Shown piece after piece: positions 26,125 to 35,055 of a stretch of DNA of 64,000 nt. A program made the translations under genes and the position numbers. Source of the DNA: Cryobacterium glucosi (GTDB lineage Bacteria; Actinomycetota; Actinomycetes; Actinomycetales; Microbacteriaceae); contig NZ_SOFS01000007.1 of the NCBI RefSeq assembly GCF_004402235.1, positions 83,946 to 147,945 on the forward strand, given 5' to 3'. Positions within the stretch are counted from its first letter, which is position 1, and each line of letters starts with the position of its first letter. The notes under the pieces are model-generated. The model was not told the origin of the DNA. It searched no databases and was given only the letters and a program-made list of their open reading frames with translations.

Positions 26125-26826
26125 ATGTGCGGACGCTTCGCGATGGACAAGGACACCGACGATCTGATCCAGGAGTTCGTCGCGACCGGCGGCGACTTTC
26201 GGGACTGGCGGCCGTCGTACAACATCGCGCCGACCGATCGGGTTCCCGTGGTGCGCGAGTGGGAACACGACGGAACGATCACCCGCGAGGTTGACGCGGC
26301 GACCTGGGGGCTCACGCCGGCCTGGTCGACCGGCGGCAAACGACCCGCGCCGATCAATGCGCGCCTCGAGACCGTTGCCACCAACGGGATGTTCCGCACG
26401 GCCTTCGATTCCCGCCGGTGCATCGTCCCGATGACGGGCTACTACGAGTGGGAGGACCTCCCAGACGGCAAGCAGCCGCACTTCATCCACGGCGACGGGC
26501 TCCTCGCAGCGGCCGGACTCTACGCGGCGCGCAAGGAGAGTGACGACTCCTGGTCCCACAGTATGACGATCATCACGAGGGAGGCCCGCGACGCTTCGGG
26601 CGAGATCCACGACCGGATGCCCGCATTCCTCGAACGGAAGGTGTGGGACGAGTGGCTCAGACCGGGGAAGCTCACCGACCCGAATCACCTGCTCGACCTG
26701 CTCGACCGAACGTCCAGCGCCGTTGCGGCCCACATCGAGAGCTACCCCGTGTCCCGGCGGGTGAACAGCGTGCGGGTGCCCGACGCCGAACGGCAGGACC
26801 CGGCACTCATCCGGCCGCTGTCCTGA
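26125..26826 (+). CDS. SRAP (HMCES/YedK) family abasic-site DNA-protein crosslinking protein
   Basis: 233 residues beginning MCGRFAM, with the catalytic Cys2 that crosslinks abasic sites. Also RPSYNIAPTDRVPVV (Asn), GLTPAW, INARLETV, RRCIVPMTGYYEWE (catalytic Glu) and IHDRMPAFL (His). It shields abasic sites in single-stranded DNA. The ATG is 6 nt after TACCCT, so leaderless, and Cys2 is fixed by this start. Confidence 0.93.
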   Translation: MCGRFAMDKDTDDLIQEFVATGGDFRDWRPSYNIAPTDRVPVVREWEHDGTITREVDAATWGLTPAWSTGGKRPAPINARLETVATNGMFRTAFDSRRCIVPMTGYYEWEDLPDGKQPHFIHGDGLLAAAGLYAARKESDDSWSHSMTIITREARDASGEIHDRMPAFLERKVWDEWLRPGKLTDPNHLLDLLDRTSSAVAAHIESYPVSRRVNSVRVPDAERQDPALIRPLS

Positions 26827-26878
26827 GGCGCACAATGGAAGGGCGGCCGTCGAATAGGGCCGCAGCTGGAGATACTCC

Positions 26879-27742
26879 GTGCCCGTCCCGTCCGCCCAAC
26901 CTGCAGCATCCGTTCTGCACACCCCGCTCGCCCCGAGTCGCGCACTGCTCGCGCGGGCGCAGCGGGTCATCGTGATCGCCGGCGCCGGGATGAGCGCCGA
27001 CATCGGGACGCCCGTCTACTGGACCGGGGACAACGCGGCATACGGTGACACCGTCTCGCACTACGGCCACACCAACCTCGAGCATTCCTGCGCGCCGCTC
27101 TGGCTCGAGGAACCCGACCAGCAGGCCGCGTTCTTCCGCGAGACCTGGCGGGAGATGCGCGAATCGGAGAAACCTTCCCGGCCCGCCGACCCGTACTTCG
27201 TGCTCCAGGACTGGCTGGATGCCGCCGCGAAGGACTCCTTCGTGCTCACCTCCAACGTCGATACCGCCTTCACCGACCACGGCTTCCCTGCCGAGAAGCT
27301 CCTCGAGATCCACGGCGCCTACGATCGCTCCCAGTGCCTGGCCGAACCGGAGGCGCACGGCGTCTTCCCGACCGTCGACCCGACGCTTGCCACCACCTTC
27401 TGTCCCACCTGCGGGAGCCTTGCCCGGCCGAACGTGCTCTTCTTCGACGACTACTGGTTCAACAACGCCGCGAACGAACTCCAGGAGGACGACTTCCTCG
27501 ACTACCAGCGCCCCCTCGCAGCGGAGGACCCCGGCAGCACGGTCATCCTCGAGATCGGGGTCGGCCTCACCGTGATGAACCTGCGCAACCTGACCTGGGA
27601 CCTGCACTCCCGGTACGACATCCCGATCGTGCGCATCAACCCGTTCCACGTCGGCCGCGGCGATGACGTGTCCGCGGGGAGCGCGCCGATCTATGAGCAC
27701 CAGCTCACCGCGCTCGTCGGGCTCCGCGCCCTGCTCGGCTAG
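26879..27742 (+). CDS. Divergent Sir2-family NAD-dependent deacetylase-like protein
   Basis: 287 residues. VIVIAGAGMSADIGTPVYW stands for the usual GAGxSxxSGIPxFR; LTSNVDTAF for TQNID; EIHGAY keeps the catalytic His. A CPTCG pair with an earlier Cys suggests a reduced zinc site, and RPNVLFFDDYWFN replaces RPxVVxFGE. STVILEIGVGLTV replaces the GTS strand. The fold is Sir2 but the NAD-pocket residues differ, so deacylase activity is uncertain. GTG start with GGAG 8 nt upstream. Confidence 0.8.
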   Translation: MPVPSAQPAASVLHTPLAPSRALLARAQRVIVIAGAGMSADIGTPVYWTGDNAAYGDTVSHYGHTNLEHSCAPLWLEEPDQQAAFFRETWREMRESEKPSRPADPYFVLQDWLDAAAKDSFVLTSNVDTAFTDHGFPAEKLLEIHGAYDRSQCLAEPEAHGVFPTVDPTLATTFCPTCGSLARPNVLFFDDYWFNNAANELQEDDFLDYQRPLAAEDPGSTVILEIGVGLTVMNLRNLTWDLHSRYDIPIVRINPFHVGRGDDVSAGSAPIYEHQLTALVGLRALLG

Positions 27743-27804
27743 CCGGCGGGCACGCTACGGCCTGCCGGGCCTGACGGGTCTGTCCGCCGAACGAGAGACG
27801 AGCC

Positions 27805-28674
27805 TCAGGGGGCCTGTCGCAGGTCGGGTTTGTCCGGTGAGCCGGGCGGCGGAGTCAGCACTTCCACATTGCTCTTCCGGAAGGCCTTGGCCAGGTCGAG
27901 CGGCGGGGCCTGGTCGGTGATGAAGTAGTCAGCCCGGCCCAGCTCGGCGACCTGGGCGAAAAGCTGACGCCCGAATTTCGTTGAGTCCGCGAGGATCGCG
28001 ACGCGCGAAGCCCGGGCGACCATCTCGCTCATCATGACCGCCTCGGCGAGGTTGCTCGTCGAGTATCCGCCATCGGCGGAGACGGCCCCCACCGAAATCA
28101 GGGCCAGGTCGCAGCGCACATCGAGGTCATTCCCGCTGCCCGCGAACTGAAACCCGACGGGTCCGATGGTCGACTGGCCGCTGAGGCGCACGGCGCCGCC
28201 GAAGACATAGAGGTCACGACAGACATCCGGTGGCATCTCGATCGGAATACGGAGGTTGTTGGTGGCCACCGTCAGGTTGCGGTGCTTGTCCAGGTGGCGC
28301 ACCGCTGCCAGCGTCGTCGTGCCGGCGTTGATCATGATGACGGAGCCGTCCTGCACGAGTCCGGCCGCCAGGGCGCCGATCTTGTCCTTCGCGGATGTCT
28401 GCAACCGCAACCGGAGGTCAAGTTTCTTCTCCGTCGTTTCCATGACCGATTGGCTGACCGCTCCGCCGTGGGTCCTGACCAGTACCCCGTCGGCATCGAG
28501 CTGGTCGAGGTCCCTTCGGATGGTGTCGGCCGAGACTCCGAAGTGCTCCGCGAGAGCCCCGACCGTGACCTGACCTGCTTCTGACACGTACAGGGCGAGA
28601 TCGGCCTTGCGTCCCGCGGGCAGGCGGGCGGCCTGATCGGGCCGGTTCGAACGCGGGGCCGGGGAAGGGGACAT
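27805..28674 (-). CDS. DeoR family transcriptional regulator
   Basis: 289 residues. N-terminal helix-turn-helix (RKADLALYVSEAGQVTVGALAEHFGVSADTIRRDLDQLDADGVLVRTHGGAV) and a C-terminal sugar-phosphate isomerase-like domain (INAGTTTLAAVRHL, LDVRCDLALISVGAVSADGGYS, DSTKFGRQLFAQVAEL). Such regulators sense sugar phosphates. The ATG at 28674 is 5 nt after TAATAT on the minus strand. Divergent from the sugar transporter operon, which it most likely represses. Confidence 0.9.
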   Translation of the reverse strand: MSPSPAPRSNRPDQAARLPAGRKADLALYVSEAGQVTVGALAEHFGVSADTIRRDLDQLDADGVLVRTHGGAVSQSVMETTEKKLDLRLRLQTSAKDKIGALAAGLVQDGSVIMINAGTTTLAAVRHLDKHRNLTVATNNLRIPIEMPPDVCRDLYVFGGAVRLSGQSTIGPVGFQFAGSGNDLDVRCDLALISVGAVSADGGYSTSNLAEAVMMSEMVARASRVAILADSTKFGRQLFAQVAELGRADYFITDQAPPLDLAKAFRKSNVEVLTPPPGSPDKPDLRQAP

Positions 28675-28685
28675 GCCTGATATTA

Positions 28686-28703
28686 GCATTTTCTTGCATT
28701 TTC
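28686..28703. promoter_or_regulatory. Paired GCATTTTC boxes next to the DeoR-gene promoter
   Basis: GCATTTTC at 28686-28693 and 28696-28703 (10-bp period, one helical turn) lie directly upstream of the minus-strand TAATAT (28685-28680). They are candidate autoregulatory DeoR half-sites. An A-rich stretch with GCAGAAAAGCGC and repeated ACAGCA lies near 28890, downstream of the transporter promoter. Confidence 0.45.
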
Positions 28704-28849
28704 GTTCCGTGCTTTGTCGATTTCATCGGGCCAATTCCGGAGTTTCACGCATGACCCTGCATGAATGAGTGACTCCCACTTGGTCGGCTCGACCGGTGAA
28801 TCCGCCGAAATCAGGGTGTTGGCGCGTACAAATTGGTGCTTTTGTATGC

Positions 28850-28879
28850 TTGACGATCGGCAATTCACTCCGCTACTAT
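28850..28879 (+). promoter_or_regulatory. Promoter of the sugar transporter operon
   Basis: TTGACG (28850-28855), 18-bp spacer, TACTAT (28874-28879). It lies 65 nt upstream of the substrate-binding protein gene. Confidence 0.7.
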
Positions 28880-28944
28880 CATGCAACAAGGCGCAGAAAA
28901 GCGCATACAACAGCAGAACACAGCAAAACTTGGAATGGAGAACC

Positions 28945-30237
28945 ATGAATAGCAAAGGCGCTATGGTCCGGAGGGCTGTCGTCCCTCTTGTCGTCGCAGG
29001 AATGGCCGTCACCCTCATCACCGGGTGCAGCACCAGTAGTTCGGTCACCGCGACTGCGGATCCGAACGAGAAGGTCACGCTGGAGTTTTCCCAGTGGTGG
29101 GAGCCGGAACTGCCCGCTGGTGCACTGCGCACCCTGATGGACGAATTTCAGACGGAGAACCCGAACATTACGGTCAAGCTGCTCAGCGCGCCGTACGCGG
29201 CAACCAAGGACCAGACGGTTGCCGGCGCGGCCTCGGGAGTTATGTCCGACGTTGTGGGACTTGACGGGGCCTGGGTGAGCGACTTCGCCAAGCAGGGCGC
29301 GCTCGCCGACCTCTCCCAGCTGATGAAGGACGCCGGGTACGACGAGAGCCAGCTGGCCAGCCAGGTCAAGATCAAGGACTCGACCTTCATGATCCCGGTG
29401 CTCAACTTCGTCTATCCCATGTTCACCAACGACGATCTGTTGGCCAAGGCCGGCGTCACGGCACCGCCCACCAACCGCACCGAGTTCACCGCGGCGGCCG
29501 AAGCTGTCACCAAGACCGGGGACGCCAAGGGTTGGGTCCTCCCGCTTTCCCTCCAGGCGCCGAACGGAATCCAGAATGACGTCATGTCCTGGGCGTGGGC
29601 ATCCGGTGGCAGCATGCTCAAGAACGGAGCCCCGGACCTCACGAACGCCGCGGTGAAGAGCGCGACCAATTACGTGAAGGACCTCTGGGACAAGGGCGTC
29701 ATCGCCCCCGGTTCCCTCACCATGACGGAACAGGACAAGGTGGAGGAATTCACCAACGGCCGGGTCGGCATGATGATCGACTCCCTGTCGCACGTCACGA
29801 GCATCCGGGAAAAGAACCCGAACCTCAAGTTCAGCATTTCCGCCATTCCCGCGGCGGACGGTTTCACCGGCAAGCGCGGCATCCCATACGCGTCGTGGGG
29901 CATCGGTGTCTCCGACACCGGAAAGCACAAGGCGGAGGCCTGGAAGCTCGTGCAGTTCCTGATGAGTGAGAAGACCAACTCCACCCTGTCCACTCTCGCC
30001 CACGCCTTCCCCGGGAACACCAGCTCCACTCCGGACTTCACCGGAACCGACCCGCTCTTCAAGACGGCATTCGACATCTACAAGAGCGGCACACCCGTCA
30101 ACGAGTTCGTCGGTCTCCCGGTCGCGGAACAGCTGATGCGTGACTTTGACGAGCAGTTCCAGGGCGCGCTGACCGGGACCCAGTCTGTCGACGACATGCT
30201 GACCAAAGCCCAGGGGGCCTGGGCCGCGAAGTTCTAG
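28945..30237 (+). CDS. ABC sugar transporter substrate-binding lipoprotein
   Basis: 430 residues with a lipoprotein signal (RRAVVPLVVAGMAVTLITGC, cleavage before the Cys). The mature protein is a family 1 extracellular solute-binding protein (TLEFSQWWEPELPAGALRTLMDEFQ, GLDGAWVSDFAKQGALADL, NGRVGMMIDS). It captures a sugar for the two permeases downstream. ATG with TGGAG. The hairpin after the stop would keep expression of this gene above that of the permeases. No ATPase gene is in the operon, so a shared MsiK-like ATPase is expected elsewhere. Confidence 0.9.
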   Translation: MNSKGAMVRRAVVPLVVAGMAVTLITGCSTSSSVTATADPNEKVTLEFSQWWEPELPAGALRTLMDEFQTENPNITVKLLSAPYAATKDQTVAGAASGVMSDVVGLDGAWVSDFAKQGALADLSQLMKDAGYDESQLASQVKIKDSTFMIPVLNFVYPMFTNDDLLAKAGVTAPPTNRTEFTAAAEAVTKTGDAKGWVLPLSLQAPNGIQNDVMSWAWASGGSMLKNGAPDLTNAAVKSATNYVKDLWDKGVIAPGSLTMTEQDKVEEFTNGRVGMMIDSLSHVTSIREKNPNLKFSISAIPAADGFTGKRGIPYASWGIGVSDTGKHKAEAWKLVQFLMSEKTNSTLSTLAHAFPGNTSSTPDFTGTDPLFKTAFDIYKSGTPVNEFVGLPVAEQLMRDFDEQFQGALTGTQSVDDMLTKAQGAWAAKF

Positions 30238-30262
30238 CCAGTCGGAGACAACTCAGCCTCGC

Positions 30263-30297
30263 GTGGCCGCGTCAGGACTCGTGCCTGACGCGGCCAC
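30263..30297 (+). terminator. Intra-operon hairpin after the binding-protein gene
   Basis: Perfect 14-bp stem (GTGGCCGCGTCAGG, 30263-30276, with 30284-30297) and a 7-nt loop, no U-tract. Placed between binding protein and permease, it probably attenuates or stabilises the transcript. Confidence 0.75.
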
Positions 30298-30321
30298 CCA
30301 AACTCAAGGAGGGATCACGTC

Positions 30322-31242
30322 TTGAGAACAACACGCACCCCAGGTGCTGAGCGGACTACCGCGGCAAAGTCGCTGACCGGCAGGCTCACGCCGTACGGAT
30401 TCATCTCCCCGACGGCGGCCCTGCTCTTCATCCTCATGTTCGTCCCGATCGCCATGGTCATGGGCTACTCCGTCATGGACAACGTCATCACCAACAAGCA
30501 TCCGGAGTTCGTCGGGCTGGACAACTACGTCAAGGTCCTCACCAACGGCGTCTTGCCGACTGCCGTACTCAATACGGCGATCTTCACCATCGTCAGCGTG
30601 ATCGCACACCTCGTGCTCGGCCTGTTGTTCGCGATGATGCTCAATACGAAACTGCTCAGCAATCTCACCACCGGGCTCTTCCGGGTGATCTACGTGCTGC
30701 CCTGGCTGTTCACGGTCGCCATCATCGCCATCCTCTGGCGGCTCCTGCTCAACCCGAACGGCGTTATCAACTATGTTCTGGTCGGCCTCGGGATCACTCC
30801 CACCGGCATCGAGTGGCTGTCGACACCGGGAACGGCGCTTCTGGCCGTCACGTTCATCAACATCTGGGCCGGGTACCCGTTCTACATGGTCAGCCTCCTG
30901 GCCGGCCTGCAGGGAATTCCGACGGACCTCTATGAAGCAGCCAAGGTGGACGGGGCTTCAGCGCTCCAGCAGTTCTGGCACATGACCCTGCCCCAGCTCA
31001 AGCCCATCATCATCAGCATGTCCCTGCTCGACGTCATCTGGACGTCGCAGCAGTTCGCGCTGATCTGGATGACCACCGGCGGTGGGCCCATCAACGCAAC
31101 GGAGATGCTGAGCACATTCACGTACAAGCTGGCCTTCAGCAACTACGAGTTCTCCCAGGCCTCCGCGAGTGCCGTCCTGCTCCTGGTCGTGTCGACAGTC
31201 CTCGCATACGTCTATGCCCGATACCAGAAAGCGCGGGAGTGA
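30322..31242 (+). CDS. ABC sugar transporter permease (MalF/UgpA type)
   Basis: 306 residues, six transmembrane helices (YGFISPTAALLFILMFVPIAMVMGYS, then the TM-dimer core). The EAA motif is DLYEAAKVDGASALQQFWHMTLPQLKP. The start is TTG at 30322 with AAGGAGGG upstream. Partner of the permease at 31244. Confidence 0.9.
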   Translation: MRTTRTPGAERTTAAKSLTGRLTPYGFISPTAALLFILMFVPIAMVMGYSVMDNVITNKHPEFVGLDNYVKVLTNGVLPTAVLNTAIFTIVSVIAHLVLGLLFAMMLNTKLLSNLTTGLFRVIYVLPWLFTVAIIAILWRLLLNPNGVINYVLVGLGITPTGIEWLSTPGTALLAVTFINIWAGYPFYMVSLLAGLQGIPTDLYEAAKVDGASALQQFWHMTLPQLKPIIISMSLLDVIWTSQQFALIWMTTGGGPINATEMLSTFTYKLAFSNYEFSQASASAVLLLVVSTVLAYVYARYQKARE

Positions 31243-31243
31243 T

Positions 31244-32089
31244 ATGGCTGCGACCCAAAGACGCGTTCGCCTGGTGAAGAAGGCCGGGCTGTTCATCGGC
31301 CTGCTGATCGGCGCCGTGTTCGCCGGATTCCCGGTGGTGTGGATGGCGTCGAGCTCGTTCAAGTCGAATACCGAGATCTTCGCCTCGCCGCCGAAACTGA
31401 TCACGGACAACTTCTCCTGGGATGCGTACACGTCGATCCTGACCGACCCCACCAAGGTGCGGTTCTTCATCAACAGTTACGTGGTGTCCCTGTCCGTGAC
31501 GGTGCTCACGCTCCTCATCGCCATCCTGGCGGCGTATGCCTTCAGCCGGTTCGAGTTCCGCTTCAAGAAACCCCTGAACATGATCATCGTGAGCGTGCAG
31601 GGCGTCCCGCCCATCACGCTCCTCATTCCGTACTTCGGATTGATGGTGACTCTGGGCCTGTACAACACCTACCTGGGCCTGATCCTCACCTACATGGTGT
31701 TCACGCTGCCCTACGCGATCATCATGATGACCGGCTACTTCAACACCCTGCCCAAGGAACTGGACGAGGCAGCCCGGGTCGATGGGGCGAGTGCGATGGG
31801 AGCGCTCTGGCGCATCCTCGTGCCGATATCCATCCCGGGCATCGTCTCGGTGGGTATCTACACCTTCATGATCTCGTGGAACGAGTTCCTCTTCGCGCTG
31901 ACCCTGACTCGCACCCAGGACATGCGTACCGTGCCCATCGGCATCCAGTTGCTCATGGGCCAGAACTCCTACGAGTGGAACCAGATGATGGCGATGAGCA
32001 TCCTCGGGTGCATCCCGGTCCTGCTCCTCTTCCTCTTCTTCCAACGCTTCTTCATCGGCGGCATGACTGCAGGAGCGGTCAAGAACTAG
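31244..32089 (+). CDS. ABC sugar transporter permease (MalG/UgpE type)
   Basis: 281 residues, six helices. GFPVVWMASSSFKSNTEIFASPP is the typical first loop, and the EAA motif is ELDEAARVDGASAMGALWRILVPISIPGI. The start is the ATG 2 nt after the previous stop; the upstream in-frame extension overlaps the first permease. Confidence 0.9.
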   Translation: MAATQRRVRLVKKAGLFIGLLIGAVFAGFPVVWMASSSFKSNTEIFASPPKLITDNFSWDAYTSILTDPTKVRFFINSYVVSLSVTVLTLLIAILAAYAFSRFEFRFKKPLNMIIVSVQGVPPITLLIPYFGLMVTLGLYNTYLGLILTYMVFTLPYAIIMMTGYFNTLPKELDEAARVDGASAMGALWRILVPISIPGIVSVGIYTFMISWNEFLFALTLTRTQDMRTVPIGIQLLMGQNSYEWNQMMAMSILGCIPVLLLFLFFQRFFIGGMTAGAVKN

Positions 32090-32140
32090 CCGCGTCTGCC
32101 TTTTCCCTCTCGTCTCACCCCAACCAAGGAGAACCACCGC

Positions 32141-33001
32141 ATGTTAATGAATGGAATCGACCTTCTGGCCGTCGCGAATGCGAACGACTTCGCTGTCCCG
32201 GCGTTCAACGTCAGCGACTACGCGATGATGAACGGCCTCTTCGAGATCAGCGAGGAGAAGAATTCCCCGCTGATCATTGCGATCCACCCGGACGAACTGA
32301 GCCACATCGGCGTCGACATGCTTCCCGCGATCATTGCGCGCGCTCACCGCTCGACCGTACCCGTCACCATCCACCTGGACCACGGGGCGACCTACGAGCA
32401 GGTGCTCGTGGCCATCCAGAGCGGCTTCACATCCGTCATGATCGACGGATCGCTGCTCCCGTTCGCCGACAACGTGGCGATCACGAAGCGGGTCGTCGAT
32501 GCCGCGCACGCCGTGGGCATCTCGGTCGAGGGTGAGCTCGGCACGATCGGCAAGACGGACAGCGAGGCCGAAGACGGCACGGCGACCATCATCTTCACCG
32601 ATCCCGACGACGCGGTGAAGTTCATCGCATCCACCGGCGTGGACAGCCTGGCCATTGCCATCGGCACGAGCCACGGCATCTATCCCGCAGGCATGAAGCC
32701 AGAGCTCAGGCTGGACCTGCTCCGCGAGATCACCGGCAAGGTCGGCATCCCCCTGGTCCTTCATGGCGGATCCAACAACCCGGACCAGGAAATCGGGGAG
32801 GCCGTGCGGCTGGGAATCAATAAGATCAATATCTCGAGCGACATCAAATCGTCGTACCACTCCAAGATGCGGGAGGTCCTTGCCGACCCGGGTGTGCGGG
32901 AGCCGAACACGATCCAGCCGCCGTGCGTCGCCGCCATGAAGATCACCGCGGCGCAGAAGATCGACCTGTTCAATGCGGCCGGAAAAGCAGCACTCTACTA
33001 A
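32141..33001 (+). CDS. Class II ketose-bisphosphate aldolase (GatY/KbaY/Fba family)
   Basis: 286-residue zinc aldolase. It has DFAVPAFNVSDYAMMNG, VTIHLDHGATYEQV (zinc His and catalytic Asp), VSVEGELGTIG in the form ISVEGELGTIG, GTSHGIYP (zinc His), LVLHGGSNNPDQEI (zinc His) and INKINISSDIK (phosphate site). It splits a ketohexose 1,6-bisphosphate (fructose- or tagatose-type) into two trioses. AAGGAGAA precedes the ATG. It is followed at once by a sugar kinase that could make its substrate. Confidence 0.9.
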   Translation: MLMNGIDLLAVANANDFAVPAFNVSDYAMMNGLFEISEEKNSPLIIAIHPDELSHIGVDMLPAIIARAHRSTVPVTIHLDHGATYEQVLVAIQSGFTSVMIDGSLLPFADNVAITKRVVDAAHAVGISVEGELGTIGKTDSEAEDGTATIIFTDPDDAVKFIASTGVDSLAIAIGTSHGIYPAGMKPELRLDLLREITGKVGIPLVLHGGSNNPDQEIGEAVRLGINKINISSDIKSSYHSKMREVLADPGVREPNTIQPPCVAAMKITAAQKIDLFNAAGKAALY

Positions 33002-33005
33002 TCGA

Positions 33006-34208
33006 ATGGCACATATCTCCATGCGCGAAAAACTGGTGTTGGGGCTCGGCGGAACCGTCGACTACGAGATCGCCTGGGACTCCCGGGTGATCGAGCACCT
33101 CATCCGCGAGTACTCCATTCGCGCGTCGGAGCTGGATGCCTCGATCCCGGTCATGAGCGAGCGGGACCTCGTCGTCACGTTGCTCGCCTTCCTCGAGGGC
33201 GGTGCCGGAGGAGAGCGATTCGTCGCCTCCTCCGACATCGTGGAGACGTTCGCCGCCCGGTTCGATAGAAGGATCACCCTGGGCGGCACGTGCGTGCGCG
33301 CCGCGATGGCGATGCAGGCGCTCGGCATCGAGAGCACTGTTCACTTGGTCAGCATCGACGATCACGTTCGCAGGCTGCTCCCCGCGGGATGCGCCTACCT
33401 CTGCAGCGCAGACCACGACACGACCGATCCGCATCTCATCGTGCAGTTCAACGCGGGCGCGCGCGTCCAGGCCGGCGACATCGACCTGCGTGCGCCGCAC
33501 CCGAATCGGGTCATCTACGCCAATGATCCACCGAACGAACAGCTGCTGTTGAGCAACGCTCTCGGAGAGGTGCTCCGAGATGCCGAGGTGTTCCTGATCT
33601 CGGGGTTCAACGTCATCCAGGACACGGACCTGCTCCAAGAACGGTTGGTGGACATCCTTCGGCACATGCAGCAGTTGCCGGTAACAGCCGTCGTCTATTA
33701 CGAGGACGCCGGATTCCATGTCCCGGCGATGAGCCGGTACGTGCGCGACGCGCTCATCGGGGTGATCGACGTGTACAGCATGAACGAGGACGAAATGCAG
33801 GCATACCTGGGACGCCCCGTCGACCTCCTGGCCGTCGACGAGGTGGCCGAGGCGCTCCGGGAATTGCAGCGGCTGATCCCCGCCGCGACCCTGGTCGTGC
33901 ACACGAAGTATTGGTCACTCGCCCTGGGCGAGTTCGCCGCCTCCTATGGCGCGAGCCTCCAGGGCGGCATCACGATGGCGAGCACGCGATATTGCTACGG
34001 GGACGATTTCACCGAGCGGGACTACCGGGAAGTCGACAACCGGATGCCCAGCGTGCCCGGTACTCGGTTCGCCTCCGATCTCGAGGACCGGATGGGGCAC
34101 ACCGTCCGGTGCCTGCCCGCGTTCGCGCTCACCGTCGCCGCGCCGACGACCATCGGACTGGGCGACTCGTTCGTCGGCGGGTTCATCGCTGCCCTGGCTC
34201 GGCGCTAG
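33006..34208 (+). CDS. ADP-dependent phosphofructokinase/glucokinase-family sugar kinase
   Basis: 400 residues. Ribokinase-like fold with the hallmarks of the ADP-dependent kinase family: GLGGTVDYEIAW at the N-terminus, RRITLGGTCVRAAMAMQALG, FLISGFNVIQD, YSMNEDEMQAYLG (NxxE) and TTIGLGDSFVGGF with the catalytic Asp. The family is best known from archaea and animals. It follows the aldolase by 4 nt, so it probably phosphorylates a hexose phosphate to the bisphosphate cleaved by that enzyme. Whether ADP or ATP is the donor cannot be read from sequence. No clear ribosome site, so ATG 33006 or 33021 is possible. Confidence 0.75.
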   Translation: MAHISMREKLVLGLGGTVDYEIAWDSRVIEHLIREYSIRASELDASIPVMSERDLVVTLLAFLEGGAGGERFVASSDIVETFAARFDRRITLGGTCVRAAMAMQALGIESTVHLVSIDDHVRRLLPAGCAYLCSADHDTTDPHLIVQFNAGARVQAGDIDLRAPHPNRVIYANDPPNEQLLLSNALGEVLRDAEVFLISGFNVIQDTDLLQERLVDILRHMQQLPVTAVVYYEDAGFHVPAMSRYVRDALIGVIDVYSMNEDEMQAYLGRPVDLLAVDEVAEALRELQRLIPAATLVVHTKYWSLALGEFAASYGASLQGGITMASTRYCYGDDFTERDYREVDNRMPSVPGTRFASDLEDRMGHTVRCLPAFALTVAAPTTIGLGDSFVGGFIAALARR

Positions 34209-34292
34209 CCGGGCGGACAGTGGTCGAAGCCGGGCCGGCTGCCGTTCCAGTGAAGACCGGGTCGCTCCGGTTCCAGAGAGTGCGGCCCAGGA

Positions 34293-35042
34293 CTAGGACG
34301 ACCGTTCGCCGGTCAGCCACTCGTCGAATGTCGTGGGAGCCTCGCCCTCGTCCCCGGTGCCGCGCAGCACCCCGGAACGCATTCCGCGCCAGTACGCGCA
34401 GGGAAGGGACACCCCGAGTGCCGGCATCCGTCGCCCGTCGGCCCGGATGACCTTGCGCACCATGCCGAGGAGGATCTCATCCCGCGGCCCGCGCAGGTCG
34501 CGGTGACGTCCCCGCTCGGTGCCGTCGGCGATCGCAACGAGGGCGTCGGCCACGTCGGCGGCCGCGATCGGACGCAGCAGTCCGGCGGGGACCAGGGCGA
34601 TCGGGCCGAACGACGCGCGACCGAGCACCTGCCGCGCGAACTCGTGGAACTGGGTGGTTCGCAGGATGCTGAACGGCACCGGCCCGGCGGTGACGAGGCG
34701 CTCCTGTTCGACCTTCCCGGCGTAATACCCGAGCGGTAGGTAGTCGATTCCGACGATGGACAGCGCCACGTGGTGTCCCACCGACTGGCGCACTTCCGCG
34801 GCGAGCAGGTGCCTGGTCGCCGCGCCGAAGAACTCGACGGATGCTGCGGCTGAGGTGCTCGCCACGCTCGTGACGTCGATCACGGCATCCGCTGCCGTGA
34901 GCGCCGCGTCGAGTCCGACGCCGGTGCTGACGTCCTGCCCGGTTGACCGTGACAGCGGGACGACCTCGTGACCACGGCGTTGGGCGACCGCAACGACGTG
35001 CCTGCCGACGGTGCCGGTCGCCCCGGCTACGACGATCCTCAT
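34293..35042 (-). CDS. NAD(P)-binding atypical SDR
   Basis: 249 residues. MRIVVAGATGTVGRHVV is the GxxGxxG motif, then VIDVTSVAS, LSIVGIDYLPLGYYAGKVEQERLV and SILRTTQFHEFA. No YxxxK catalytic pair in the classical place, like NmrA/atypical SDRs. GGAGG precedes the ATG. It follows the GNAT gene by 13 nt on the same strand, so the two are likely co-transcribed. Confidence 0.82.
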   Translation of the reverse strand: MRIVVAGATGTVGRHVVAVAQRRGHEVVPLSRSTGQDVSTGVGLDAALTAADAVIDVTSVASTSAAASVEFFGAATRHLLAAEVRQSVGHHVALSIVGIDYLPLGYYAGKVEQERLVTAGPVPFSILRTTQFHEFARQVLGRASFGPIALVPAGLLRPIAAADVADALVAIADGTERGRHRDLRGPRDEILLGMVRKVIRADGRRMPALGVSLPCAYWRGMRSGVLRGTGDEGEAPTTFDEWLTGERSS

Positions 35043-35055
35043 GATGCGACCCCTC

